A stretch of 64,000 nucleotides of DNA from JAOPZW01 sp963789015 (GTDB lineage Bacteria; Actinomycetota; Thermoleophilia; Solirubrobacterales; Solirubrobacteraceae): contig CAWBIU010000001.1 in assembly GCA_963789015.1 (NCBI GenBank), positions 2,232,001-2,296,000 of the forward strand. Reading direction: 5' to 3'. Below the pieces are notes generated by a model that worked only from the letters and a program-made list of their open reading frames with translations, searched no databases and was not told where the DNA came from. Position 1 is the first letter of the stretch; every line of letters starts with the position of its first letter. The translations under genes and the position numbers were made by a program. This document shows, in pieces, positions 51,291 through 58,926 of the stretch.

Positions 51291-52307
51291 ATGGCCAGCG
51301 ACCTGAAGATCAGCCTCGGCATCTGGGCCCTCGGCCCGATGGTGACCCGCTTCGTGCCCGTCGGCTACCAGCCCGAGCACGCGACCGAGAAGACCGCCGA
51401 GAAGGTGCGCCGGGCGGTGGCGGGCCTCGAGGGCCTGGTCGACGACTACGAGTTCCACTACCCGGCCGAGCTCTCGCCGGACAACCTCGACGAGGTCCGC
51501 GGCGCGCTCGAGGGCCACGGCATCTACTGCGTGGCGGCCGGGCTGCACCTCGACCCGCGCTTCGGCAAGGGCGGGCTCGTCTCGCCCGACCCGGCGACGC
51601 GCGCCGAGGCGCTGCGCCTCACCCTCGAGGGCGCCGAGTTCGCCGGCGAGATCGGCGCGCACTTCATCATCTGGCCCGGGATCGAGGGTTACAACTACCC
51701 GTTCCAGTCGCCCTACCGCGAGGCGTGGGCATGGCTCATCGACGGGATGGGGCAGGCCGCCGCGGTGCTCGAGCGCCACGGGCGCAAGCTGTTCCTCGAG
51801 CACAAGAACTCCGAGCCCGCGATGAAGATCCACATGGGCAACATCGGGATGGCGCTGCACGTCATCCACAAGCTGCGCGCCCAGGGGATCGACAACGTCC
51901 AGGTCAACATGGACTGGCAGCACCTGATCATGAACGGCGAGAACCTCGGCGAGTACGCCGCTTTGCTGGACGCCGAGGGCCTGCTCGGCCACCAGCACGC
52001 CAACTCGGGCTGGGGTACGTTCGACGACGACAACATGGTCGGCGCGACGGCGTTCATGGAGACCCTCGAGCTCGCGGTCGAGCTGCGGCGTTCCAACTAC
52101 GGCTCGCAGGGCGAGCGGCTCGGCCTCGACCTCTACCCGTACACCGAGGACCAGGTCGCGGCGGTGCGCCGCTCGGTCGAGCAGTGGCGCTTCATCGACG
52201 ACGTCGCGAGCCGGATCGACGACGCCGCGCTGCGCGAGGCGCAGTCTCGGAAGGACGCCGTGGCCGCCTACGAGCTCGTCTACGGAGCGCTCGGCGCACG
52301 GGCATGA
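51291..52307 (+). CDS. Xylose isomerase-like TIM-barrel sugar isomerase
   Basis: A 338-residue TIM-barrel isomerase, shorter than classical XylA (about 390). Metal-site phrases correspond to those of xylose isomerase: FIIWPGIEGYNYPFQSPYRE, KLFLEHKNSEPAMKIHMGNI, VQVNMDWQHLIMNGENL, LLGHQHANSGWGTFDDDNMV and LGLDLYPYTEDQ. Residues E (FLEHK), D (MDWQH), H (HQHAN) and D (FDDDN) are likely ligands. Its position between the transporter and xylulokinase supports conversion of D-xylose to D-xylulose. The stop overlaps the xylB ATG. Another aldose such as rhamnose or lyxose cannot be excluded. Confidence 0.85.
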   Translation: MASDLKISLGIWALGPMVTRFVPVGYQPEHATEKTAEKVRRAVAGLEGLVDDYEFHYPAELSPDNLDEVRGALEGHGIYCVAAGLHLDPRFGKGGLVSPDPATRAEALRLTLEGAEFAGEIGAHFIIWPGIEGYNYPFQSPYREAWAWLIDGMGQAAAVLERHGRKLFLEHKNSEPAMKIHMGNIGMALHVIHKLRAQGIDNVQVNMDWQHLIMNGENLGEYAALLDAEGLLGHQHANSGWGTFDDDNMVGATAFMETLELAVELRRSNYGSQGERLGLDLYPYTEDQVAAVRRSVEQWRFIDDVASRIDDAALREAQSRKDAVAAYELVYGALGARA

Positions 52308-53740
52308 CGCGGCTGGTCGGCCTCGACGTCGGGACCTCGTCCGTCAAGGGCGTCGCCATCGACCCGAGCGGCGGCGTCGTCCACGTCGCCGAGCGCGGCT
52401 ACCCGCTGTCGACGCCGCGGCCCGGCTGGTTCGAGCAGGACCCCGAGGACTGGTGGCGCGCGTCGGTCGAGGTCCTCGAGGAGTGCGAGGCCGACCGCGC
52501 GCTGGGCATCGGCCTGTCGGGCCAGATGCACGGCCTCGTCGCGCTCGACGAGCGCGAGCGCCCGCTGCGGCCGGCGATCCTCTGGAACGACGGGCGCACG
52601 CAGGCGCAGTGCGACGAGATCGAGGAGCGCATCGGCGCCGAGCGGCTCGTCCAGCTCACCGGCAACCGCGCACTGGCCGGCTTCACGGCGCCGAAGCTGC
52701 TGTGGATGCGCGAGCACGAGCCCGAGGTCTACGAGCGCATCCGCTCGATCCTGCTGCCCAAGGACTACGTGCGCCTGCGGCTGTGCGAGACGCACGCGAT
52801 CGACGTCGCGGACGCGTCGGGCACGCTGCTGTTCGACGTCGCCGGGCGGCGGTGGAGCGACGAGCTGGTCGACGAGCTGGAGATCGACCGCGACTGGCTC
52901 CCGCAGGTCCACGAGTCGTGCGAGGTGGCGGGGGACACGCACGGCGGCGCGCCGGTCGCCGCGGGCGCCGGCGACCAGGCGGCGGGCGCGCTCGGCGTCG
53001 GGGTCGTCCACGAGGGCGGCCCGGCGTCGGTCGTGCTCGGCACCTCGGGCGTCGTGTTCGCGGCGCTGGACTCCTACGCGGCCGACCCGGAGGGCCGCGT
53101 GCACGCGTTCTGCCATGCCGTGCCGGGCGGCTGGCACGTGATGGGCGTGATGCTGTCGGCCGCGGGGTCGCTGCGCTGGCTGCGCGACACGATGGGCGAC
53201 GGGGCCGGCTTCAGCGAGCTGCTGGAGGACGCGGCGCGCTGGGAGCCCGGGGCGGAGGGGCTGCTGTTCGCTCCCTACCTCGCGGGCGAGCGCACCCCGC
53301 ACGCCGACCCCGACGCGCGCGGCGCGTTCGTCGGGCTGGGACTGCGCCACGACCGCGGCGCGCTGACGCGCGCGGTGCTCGAGGGCGTCGCCTTCGGCCT
53401 GCGCGACTCGCTCGACCTCGTCACCGAGCTGGGCGGGCGCCCGAGCGCCGGTCGCGTGTCGGGCGGCGGCGGGCGCGGCGCCCTGTGGCTGGAGATCGTC
53501 GCCTCGGTCCTCGACCTGCCGCTCGAGGTCACGCGCGCCGACGAGGGCGCGGCCTACGGTGCCGCGCTGCTCGCCGGCGTCGGCGCCGGCATCTGGGGCG
53601 ACCCGCGCGAGGCCGTCGACGCCTGCGTGCGCGTCACGCGGACGATCGAGCCGCGCGCCGAGTGGGTCGAGCGCTACGCCGAGCTGCACGAGGGGTTCGT
53701 GCGGATGTACCCGGCGCTGCGGGCCGTGCGCGGCCACTGA
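52304..53740 (+). CDS. xylB: Xylulokinase
   Basis: A 478-residue FGGY-family kinase that phosphorylates D-xylulose for the pentose phosphate pathway. It starts LVGLDVGTSSVKGVAIDPSG and has LGIGLSGQMHGLVALDERER, the xylulokinase-specific G-Q-M-H-G, with the catalytic Asp in PAILWNDGRTQAQ. Further on are AAGAGDQAAGALGVGVV, LGTSGVVFAALD and GGGGRGALWLEIVASVLDLP. It is the last gene of the operon and overlaps the isomerase gene by 4 bp. The frame is clean. Confidence 0.93.
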   Translation: MTRLVGLDVGTSSVKGVAIDPSGGVVHVAERGYPLSTPRPGWFEQDPEDWWRASVEVLEECEADRALGIGLSGQMHGLVALDERERPLRPAILWNDGRTQAQCDEIEERIGAERLVQLTGNRALAGFTAPKLLWMREHEPEVYERIRSILLPKDYVRLRLCETHAIDVADASGTLLFDVAGRRWSDELVDELEIDRDWLPQVHESCEVAGDTHGGAPVAAGAGDQAAGALGVGVVHEGGPASVVLGTSGVVFAALDSYAADPEGRVHAFCHAVPGGWHVMGVMLSAAGSLRWLRDTMGDGAGFSELLEDAARWEPGAEGLLFAPYLAGERTPHADPDARGAFVGLGLRHDRGALTRAVLEGVAFGLRDSLDLVTELGGRPSAGRVSGGGGRGALWLEIVASVLDLPLEVTRADEGAAYGAALLAGVGAGIWGDPREAVDACVRVTRTIEPRAEWVERYAELHEGFVRMYPALRAVRGH

Positions 53741-53878
53741 TTGGCTCGTTTCCGCGGGCGCACGTCGTCCGCCGTACGTTTGCAACCCATACGGTTGATG
53801 GGAGACGGCGGACGCTCGTTCACCCTCCCCCTCGGTGCCCTGGCCGGCGCCCAAGCGAGCGCGCCGGAGTGACGGTCG

Positions 53879-53918
53879 TGCGGCATTCTGCGGCTTCTTG
53901 CGGTATTATGCGGCATAT
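53879..53918 (+). promoter_or_regulatory. Four tandem 10-bp repeats at the deoR-type promoter
   Basis: TGCGGCATTC, TGCGGCTTCT, TGCGGTATTA and TGCGGCATAT follow one another without gaps, one per helical turn, and end in the regulator's start codon. The third repeat contains TATTAT, a good -10. DeoR-family repressors typically bind direct repeats at their own promoters, so this is a probable operator. Confidence 0.6.
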
Positions 53919-54687
53919 GGCGATGACCACCGAGATGCTGAGCGAGGAGCGCCGCGATGCGATCCGGCGCTGGCTGGCGGCGGAGGGCAAGGTCCGCGCG
54001 GCCGAGCTGAGCGCTCGGCTCGGCGTCTCGCTCGACACCGTGCGCCGCGACCTGCAGCAGCTCGCCGACGCCGGCGAGCTGCGCCGCGTGCACGGCGGCG
54101 CGCTGCCGCCGGCGTCGCCGGGGCCGTCGAGCTTCACCGAGCGCCTGCCCGACGACGCCCCCGCCAAGGCGGCGATCGCCGCCGCGGCGGCGGCGCTCGT
54201 GCGGCCGGGCGACGTCGTCGCCCTCAGCGGCGGCACGACGATGCTCGAGCTGGCGCGGCGGCTGCCCGACGACCTCGAGGCGACGGTCGTGACCATGAGC
54301 CCCGACATCGCCGTCGCGCTCGCCGACCACCCGAGCCTGACCGTCGACGTCGTCGGCGGGCGCCTGCACCCCAAGGCGCGGACGGTCACCGGCCCGGACG
54401 CCGTCGACGCCCTGCGTGCCGTGCGGCCCGACCTCTGCCTGCTCAGCGCGTGCTCGCTGCATCCCGCCGCCGGCCTGACCATGCGTCACCGCGAGGAGGC
54501 GCTCGTCGTCCGCGCGATGCTCGCCGACGCGGCACGGATCGTCAGCCTCAGCACGGCGACGAAGCTCGGCTCGGCGGGCCCGTACCCGGTCGCCGGCGTC
54601 GAGCGCATCGACACGCTCGTCACCGACGCCGACGGCGACGCGCTCGAGCCCTACCGCGCCCTCGGGATCGACCTGGTGAGCGTGTGA
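53917..54687 (+). CDS. DeoR family transcriptional regulator
   Basis: A 256-residue sugar-responsive repressor. The N-terminal helix-turn-helix reads ERRDAIRRWLAAEGKVRAAE and LSARLGVSLDTVRRDLQQLA, then DAGELRRVHGGALPP, the DeoR signature. The effector domain is sugar-phosphate-isomerase-like (VALSGGTTMLELARRL, VVTMSPDIAVALADHP, VDVVGGRLHPKARTV, LLSACSLHPAAGLTM). ATG 53917 is chosen, though in-frame ATG 53908 is possible. A MFS transporter and an HAD phosphatase follow, overlapping by 4 bp each. The inducer is probably a sugar phosphate handled by the HAD enzyme. Confidence 0.9.
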   Translation: MAMTTEMLSEERRDAIRRWLAAEGKVRAAELSARLGVSLDTVRRDLQQLADAGELRRVHGGALPPASPGPSSFTERLPDDAPAKAAIAAAAAALVRPGDVVALSGGTTMLELARRLPDDLEATVVTMSPDIAVALADHPSLTVDVVGGRLHPKARTVTGPDAVDALRAVRPDLCLLSACSLHPAAGLTMRHREEALVVRAMLADAARIVSLSTATKLGSAGPYPVAGVERIDTLVTDADGDALEPYRALGIDLVSV

Positions 54688-55865
54688 GCCCCGTCCGTCC
54701 GGCGCGGGCCGCGATCACCGCCGTCTTCCTGCTCACCGGCATCCTCTACGGCACCTGGGCGGCACGGATCCCCGCCGTCCGCGACCGGCTCGACCTGTCC
54801 GACGGCGAGCTCGGGCTCGCGCTCGCGTTCGTCCCGATCGGCGCGGTGCTCGCGATGCCGCTGGCCGGCGCGCTCAGCGCGCGCATCGGCAGCCGCGGGG
54901 CCACGCGGCTGGGCTTCGGCGTCCTGTGCCTGACCACCGCCACCGTCGCCCTGGCGCCGTCGCTCGTGGCGCTGTGCGCGCTCGCCGCCGCGCTCGGCGT
55001 CGGCATGGGCGGCGTCGACGTGGCCATGAACGTCCACGGCGTCACGGTCGAGCGCCGCTACGAGCGCCCGATCTTCGTCGGCCTGCACGCCGGCTTCTCG
55101 TTCGGCGGCCTGCTCGGCGCCGCGCTCGGCGCGCTCATCGCCGGGGCCGGGGTCGACGAGCGCGTCCACCTCGCGCTCGCCGGTGGGCTCGCCGGGGCGA
55201 TCGGCCTCCTCTGGTCGCGGCGCCTGCTGCCCGCGCGCGAGGACGCCGCCGACGCGGACCAGCCCGTCTTCGTGCGGCCGCCGCGCCGCGTGTGGGCGCT
55301 CGGCGGCCTGGCCTTCGCCTGCCTGCTCATCGAGGGCGCCTCGGCCGACTGGAGCGGCGTGTACCTCAAGGACGAGCTCGGGACGGGGCCCGGCCTCGCC
55401 GCGCTCGGCTTCACCGCCTTCTCGGTGACGATGACCCTCGGGCGCCTGATCGGCGATCGCCTCGTCGAGCGCTTCGGGCCGGTGCTCGTGGTGCGCGCCG
55501 GTGGGCTGATCGCGGCGGTCGGCTTCGGCCTCGCCCTGCTCGCGCAGACCCCGGCCGCAGCGCTCGCCGGGTTCGCGTGCCTCGGGGCGGGGATGTCGTC
55601 GATCGTCCCGATCGTCTTCCGCGCCGCGGGCCACGTGCCCGGCGTCCCGTCGGGCGTCGCCCTGTCGGCGGTGACGACCGTCGGCTACCTCGGCTTCGTC
55701 ACCGGCCCCGCGATCATCGGCGCGCTCGCCGAGCTCACCGGGCTCCCGCCCGCGCTCGGCGTCGTCGCCGTGCTCGGGGCGACCGTGTCGGCGCTCGCGG
55801 GCACGACCGCCGCGGGCCGTGCCGGAGCTCCGGCCGTCGCGCGCTCGGAGCCGATGGCGGCATGA
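54684..55865 (+). CDS. MFS transporter (YbjJ/FucP-like)
   Basis: A 393-residue major facilitator with about 12 spans. It opens AAITAVFLLTGILYGTWAAR, then IPAVRDRLDLSDGELGLALA, the phrase typical of the YbjJ-like group. GLHAGFSFGGLLGAALGALI and EGASADWSGVYLKDELGTGP follow; the latter E-G-x-x-x-D-W-S also marks this group. Substrates are unassigned; sugar or sugar-alcohol uptake is suggested by the DeoR/HAD context. GTG 54684 overlaps the deoR stop, and its stop overlaps the HAD ATG. Confidence 0.87.
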   Translation: MSPVRPARAAITAVFLLTGILYGTWAARIPAVRDRLDLSDGELGLALAFVPIGAVLAMPLAGALSARIGSRGATRLGFGVLCLTTATVALAPSLVALCALAAALGVGMGGVDVAMNVHGVTVERRYERPIFVGLHAGFSFGGLLGAALGALIAGAGVDERVHLALAGGLAGAIGLLWSRRLLPAREDAADADQPVFVRPPRRVWALGGLAFACLLIEGASADWSGVYLKDELGTGPGLAALGFTAFSVTMTLGRLIGDRLVERFGPVLVVRAGGLIAAVGFGLALLAQTPAAALAGFACLGAGMSSIVPIVFRAAGHVPGVPSGVALSAVTTVGYLGFVTGPAIIGALAELTGLPPALGVVAVLGATVSALAGTTAAGRAGAPAVARSEPMAA

Positions 55866-56467
55866 CCGTCGTCCTCTCGGACCTCGATGGCGTGCTCGTC
55901 GACTCGCACGGCTCGATCATGCGCGCGTGGCGCTGGTGGGGGCGCGCGAACGGCGTCGAGGGCGACGCCATCGAGGCCGTCCAGCACGGCCGCCCGTCGG
56001 GCGAGGTCATCGCGTCGCTCGCACCGCACCTCGACGCGGCGCGCGAGTCGACGGCGATCGACCTGCGCCAGGCCGAGGACACCGACGGCGTCGTCGCGCT
56101 GCCCGGCGCCGCCGATCTGCTCGACGGGCGCGCGCCCGGCCCGGTGGCCGTCGTCACCTCGTGCACCGTCCCGCTCGCCACCGCGCGCCTGCGCGCCGGC
56201 GGGCTCGCGATCCCCGAGGTGCTCGTCACGCCCGAGCGCCTGCGACGCGGCAAGCCCGACCCGGAGGGCTACCTGCTCGCCGCGCGCGAGCTCGGCGCCG
56301 ACCCGGCCGACTGCGTCGTCCTCGAGGACGCGCCCGCCGGCGTCGAGGCCGGGCGGGCGGCCGGCATGCACGTCGTGGGCGTGCTCACGACGCACGCCGC
56401 CGAGGACCTCGCCGCCGCGCACGAGCGCGTGGCGAGCGTCGCCGAGTGGCTCGGCGCTCGCGCCTAA
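55862..56467 (+). CDS. HAD superfamily phosphatase (sugar phosphatase-like)
   Basis: A 201-residue HAD subfamily IA hydrolase. Motif I is LSDLDGVLVDS, motif II VVTSCTVPLATARL, motif III the Lys in RRGKPDPEGYLLA, and motif IV VLEDAPAGVEAGRAAGMHVV. The C1 cap is helical and short. Relatives dephosphorylate hexitol- or sugar-phosphates (YfbT/GPP type). It is the last gene of the deoR operon and could limit accumulation of the sugar phosphate that the DeoR protein senses. Its TAA overlaps the stop of the convergent reductase gene. Confidence 0.88.
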   Translation: MTVVLSDLDGVLVDSHGSIMRAWRWWGRANGVEGDAIEAVQHGRPSGEVIASLAPHLDAARESTAIDLRQAEDTDGVVALPGAADLLDGRAPGPVAVVTSCTVPLATARLRAGGLAIPEVLVTPERLRRGKPDPEGYLLAARELGADPADCVVLEDAPAGVEAGRAAGMHVVGVLTTHAAEDLAAAHERVASVAEWLGARA

Positions 56468-57096
56468 CGATCCCGCTGCGCCGCGACGAACGCCCGACCG
56501 TCCTGCGCGTTGAACTCCTCGCCGTAGACCGCGCCCTCGCGCCGCGGGGCCTCCATGATCGCCGCGTCCGCGGTCCCGCCGACGTCGACCGCGGTGAAGC
56601 CCGCGTCGTCGATCAGGCCGGCGACGACCGCCTTGGCCTCCTCGTCGTCGCCGCACAGGAAGATGGCCACGCGGTCGGAGCCGGTGCGCCCGGCCGACTC
56701 GGCCTGGAAGCCCGAGGTCAGCGTGTTGAACGCCTTCGTGTAGCGGGCGCCGGGCATCCGCGCGGCGTTGACCTGCGCGGCCGTGCGGCCCTCGGGCAGG
56801 GCCTCGAGCCCGCCCTGCCCGTACTGGTTCGTCGTGTCGACGACGATCCGCCCGTCGAGCGGCCCGGCGGTCTCGAGCACCTCGTCGATCGCGCGCCACG
56901 GCACCGAGAGCATCACCACGTCGCCGAACCGCGCCGCCTCGCGCGCCGTGCCCGCCCGCGCCCCGATCTCCGCCGCGCGGCCCTCGAGCGCCGACGCCTC
57001 GCGCGACCCGCTGATGAGCACCTCGTGCCCGGCCGCCGCCCACAGGCGCGCGGCGTTGCCGCCGATGCGGCCCGCTCCGATGATTCCGATCTTCAT
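56464..57096 (-). CDS. NADPH-dependent F420 reductase-like NAD(P)-binding protein
   Basis: A 210-residue Rossmann protein: MKIGIIGAGRIGGNAARLWA, then HEVLISGSRE, VVMLSVPWRAIDEVLETAGP, IVVDTTNQYGQGGLEALPEG, YTKAFNTLTSGFQAESAGRT and VAIFLCGDDEEAKAVVAGLI. This matches the F420:NADPH oxidoreductase/NAD-binding family (COG2085). The G-S-R after the first beta-alpha-beta unit suggests NADP preference. Whether it uses F420 is unknown; F420 is common in actinobacteria. ATG 57096 is clear. It overlaps the HAD gene tail to tail. Confidence 0.85.
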   Translation of the reverse strand: MKIGIIGAGRIGGNAARLWAAAGHEVLISGSREASALEGRAAEIGARAGTAREAARFGDVVMLSVPWRAIDEVLETAGPLDGRIVVDTTNQYGQGGLEALPEGRTAAQVNAARMPGARYTKAFNTLTSGFQAESAGRTGSDRVAIFLCGDDEEAKAVVAGLIDDAGFTAVDVGGTADAAIMEAPRREGAVYGEEFNAQDGRAFVAAQRDR

Positions 57097-57164
57097 GGCT
57101 ACATCCTTGCGGGGTCGCACACGCGGGCTGGAAAGTCCGCCGCCGGTCGGGAGAGGATGCGCGG

Positions 57165-57980
57165 GTGCGGCTGTGCCTGATCGACGTCCCGTACGCGCTC
57201 GGCGACGCCGCGCACCCCGCCGCGCGCGGACCGGAGCGCCTGCACGACGCCGGCCTGTCCGAGCGCCTGTCCAACCGTGGCGCGTCGGTGAGCCGGGCCG
57301 CCGTCGCCGACGGGACGGCGGCCGCGGTCGGCGCCGCGGTCGCCGCGGCGGCCCGCGACGGCATGCTGCCCGTCGTGCTCGCGGGCTCGTGCGACGCGAG
57401 CCTCGGCGTTGCCGGCGGGATCGACCGCGACGCCTGCGCAGTCGTCTGGCTCGACGCCCACGCCGACTTCAACACGCCCGAGTCCTCGCCCGGCGCCGAG
57501 GCCGACGAGATGGTCCTGGCCGTGCTGTGCGGGCACTGCGACGACGACGCCCGCGTCGCCGCCGGGGTGGACGAGCCGGTCCGCGAGCGCGACGTCGCCC
57601 TGCTCGGTGTCCGCGAGCTGTCGCCCGACGCCGAGCGCGAGCGTCTCGAGCGCTCCGCGATCGGCGTCGTCGGCTGGCGCGACGGCGGCCCCGTCGGCGA
57701 CGTCGACGCGTGTCTCGACGCGGCCGCGCACGGCGCCGGCGGGGCGCTGCTGCACATCGACCTCGACGCGCTCGATCCGGCGGTGGCGCCCGGCGTGTCG
57801 CGCTCCGCCTCGCCCGGCGGCCTCTCCGTCCGCGCGGCCGAGAACGTCGTGCGCGCCGTGACCTCGCGGATGCCGCTGCGCGCCGTCACCCTGGCCGCCT
57901 TCCTGCCCGAGCGCGACGTCGACGACCGCACGCTCGGCGCCGCGCTGCGGCTGCTCGACGCGGTCGCCGACCGGGTCTGA
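57165..57980 (+). CDS. Arginase/agmatinase/HDAC-fold family protein with altered metal site
   Basis: A 271-residue ureohydrolase-fold protein. The DAHAD motif is intact (VVWLDAHADFNTPESSPGAE, D97-H99-D101), and the second Asp pair is in HIDLDALDPAVAPGVS. The first motif, normally GGDHS with a Mn-ligand His, reads AGSCDASLGVAGG with Cys76 in place of the His. So it may bind one metal or use a Cys ligand, and arginase activity is uncertain. The N-terminus (LCLIDVPYALGDAAHPAARG) follows the family. GTG 57165 is divergent from the reductase gene. A related subgroup in actinobacteria is uncharacterised. Confidence 0.8.
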   Translation: MRLCLIDVPYALGDAAHPAARGPERLHDAGLSERLSNRGASVSRAAVADGTAAAVGAAVAAAARDGMLPVVLAGSCDASLGVAGGIDRDACAVVWLDAHADFNTPESSPGAEADEMVLAVLCGHCDDDARVAAGVDEPVRERDVALLGVRELSPDAERERLERSAIGVVGWRDGGPVGDVDACLDAAAHGAGGALLHIDLDALDPAVAPGVSRSASPGGLSVRAAENVVRAVTSRMPLRAVTLAAFLPERDVDDRTLGAALRLLDAVADRV

Positions 57981-58391
57981 TCAGGGACGGCGTCCGAAGA
58001 CCAGGGCGCCCCGCTTGGTCACGGTCAGCGGCGTGCTCACCGTGCCCGCGCCCGCCTCTGCGGCGGACCGCTCGACGCTCTTGCCGACGAGGTAGTCGGC
58101 CACGGCGGCGCGGTCGGGCAACTCGACGAGCGGCAGGTCCCAGCGCTCGACCTCGACGGCGTGGAAGTAGCGGGCCACGAGCTCCGGGGCGACCTCGGCG
58201 TCGAAGGTCAGCGGGCCGCGCGGCAGCAGCCCGCCGAGCTCGGGCGAGTCGTCGCGGCTCGGCGCCGCGACCGCCACGAGGCCGCCGGGGCGGAGCACGC
58301 GGCGTGCCTCGGACAGCGCCCGGCCGGGCTCGTCGAGGTGGTCGCACGGCACGGCCGTGCGCGCCCGCGCGTGGTGCCCGGCGTCGCTCAT
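57981..58391 (-). CDS. Truncated class I SAM methyltransferase-like protein
   Basis: A 136-residue product matching only the second half of a type 11 methyltransferase: HLDEPGRALSEARRVLRPGG, then LVAVAAPSRDD, and a C-terminal region ending LTVTKRGALVFGRRP. The N-terminal SAM-binding motif (E/DxGxGxG) is absent from this frame, and the sequence upstream is another gene. The ATG overlaps the upstream stop (ATGA). It may be a remnant after deletion, or a fused joint between two genes. Catalytic function is doubtful unless the missing half is supplied elsewhere. Confidence 0.6.
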   Translation of the reverse strand: MSDAGHHARARTAVPCDHLDEPGRALSEARRVLRPGGLVAVAAPSRDDSPELGGLLPRGPLTFDAEVAPELVARYFHAVEVERWDLPLVELPDRAAVADYLVGKSVERSAAEAGAGTVSTPLTVTKRGALVFGRRP

Positions 58392-58903
58392 GGGCGCTCG
58401 GGCCAGCCGGGCTCCATCTCGAACTCCTCCTCGCCGATCGCGAGGACGATCGGGTCGCTCGCGTCCGCCCGCGCGGTGATCGCGAGCGGGGCGTCGGGGT
58501 CGCTCGTCTCGAACTGGGCCATCGCCACGTTGCGCCCGCCGAGCAGCGCGGCGAGGTCGCGCACGGCGCCCGCGAGGTGCGCCACGGCGCCCGGCGGGGC
58601 GGCGATCTCGGCGCTCGCGGCGTCGACCTCGAAGGGCGCGAACCGGCGCACGTTCGGCAGCGGCGGGGCGACGGCGTCGAGCTCGGCCGCGTGGGCGAGC
58701 GCCAGGGTGCGCCCGGCGACGTCGATCTCCGTGGGTCGCAGGCGCCCGCAGTCGACGACGGCCGGGCCCTCGCCCGGCCCGCCCTCGACCACGGCCACCG
58801 CGCGCAGGGCGCCTGAGCCGTGCAGGAACTCGCGCAGAAGGACGACGACCGCGTCGAGCGGCCCCGCCGAGGCGACGATCTCCGGGGGTTCGCCCGCCTC
58901 CAT
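58388..58903 (-). CDS. Hypothetical protein
   Basis: A 171-residue acidic protein I do not recognise. It begins MEAGEPPEIVASAGPLDAVV, contains LREFLHGSGALRAVAVVEGG, then VDCGRLRPTEIDVAGRTLAL, and ends with VAMAQFETSDPDAPLAITAR and EEEFEMEPGWP. There is no signal peptide or membrane span, and no catalytic motif stands out. The alternating strands and a helix pair suggest a small alpha/beta (perhaps GAF-like) fold. It overlaps the truncated methyltransferase gene by 4 bp and lies 23 bp after the HtrA stop in transcription order. Confidence 0.6.
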   Translation of the reverse strand: MEAGEPPEIVASAGPLDAVVVLLREFLHGSGALRAVAVVEGGPGEGPAVVDCGRLRPTEIDVAGRTLALAHAAELDAVAPPLPNVRRFAPFEVDAASAEIAAPPGAVAHLAGAVRDLAALLGGRNVAMAQFETSDPDAPLAITARADASDPIVLAIGEEEFEMEPGWPERP

Positions 58904-58926
58904 CGACGCCAGGATAGGCGGCGCGC

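Noticed and set aside
53772..53797. Short inverted repeats (CCGTA/TACGG and CAACC/GGTTG) between xylB and the deoR-type gene
   Set aside because: The 5-bp arms overlap each other and are within chance expectation; the tandem repeats nearby are a much stronger candidate.
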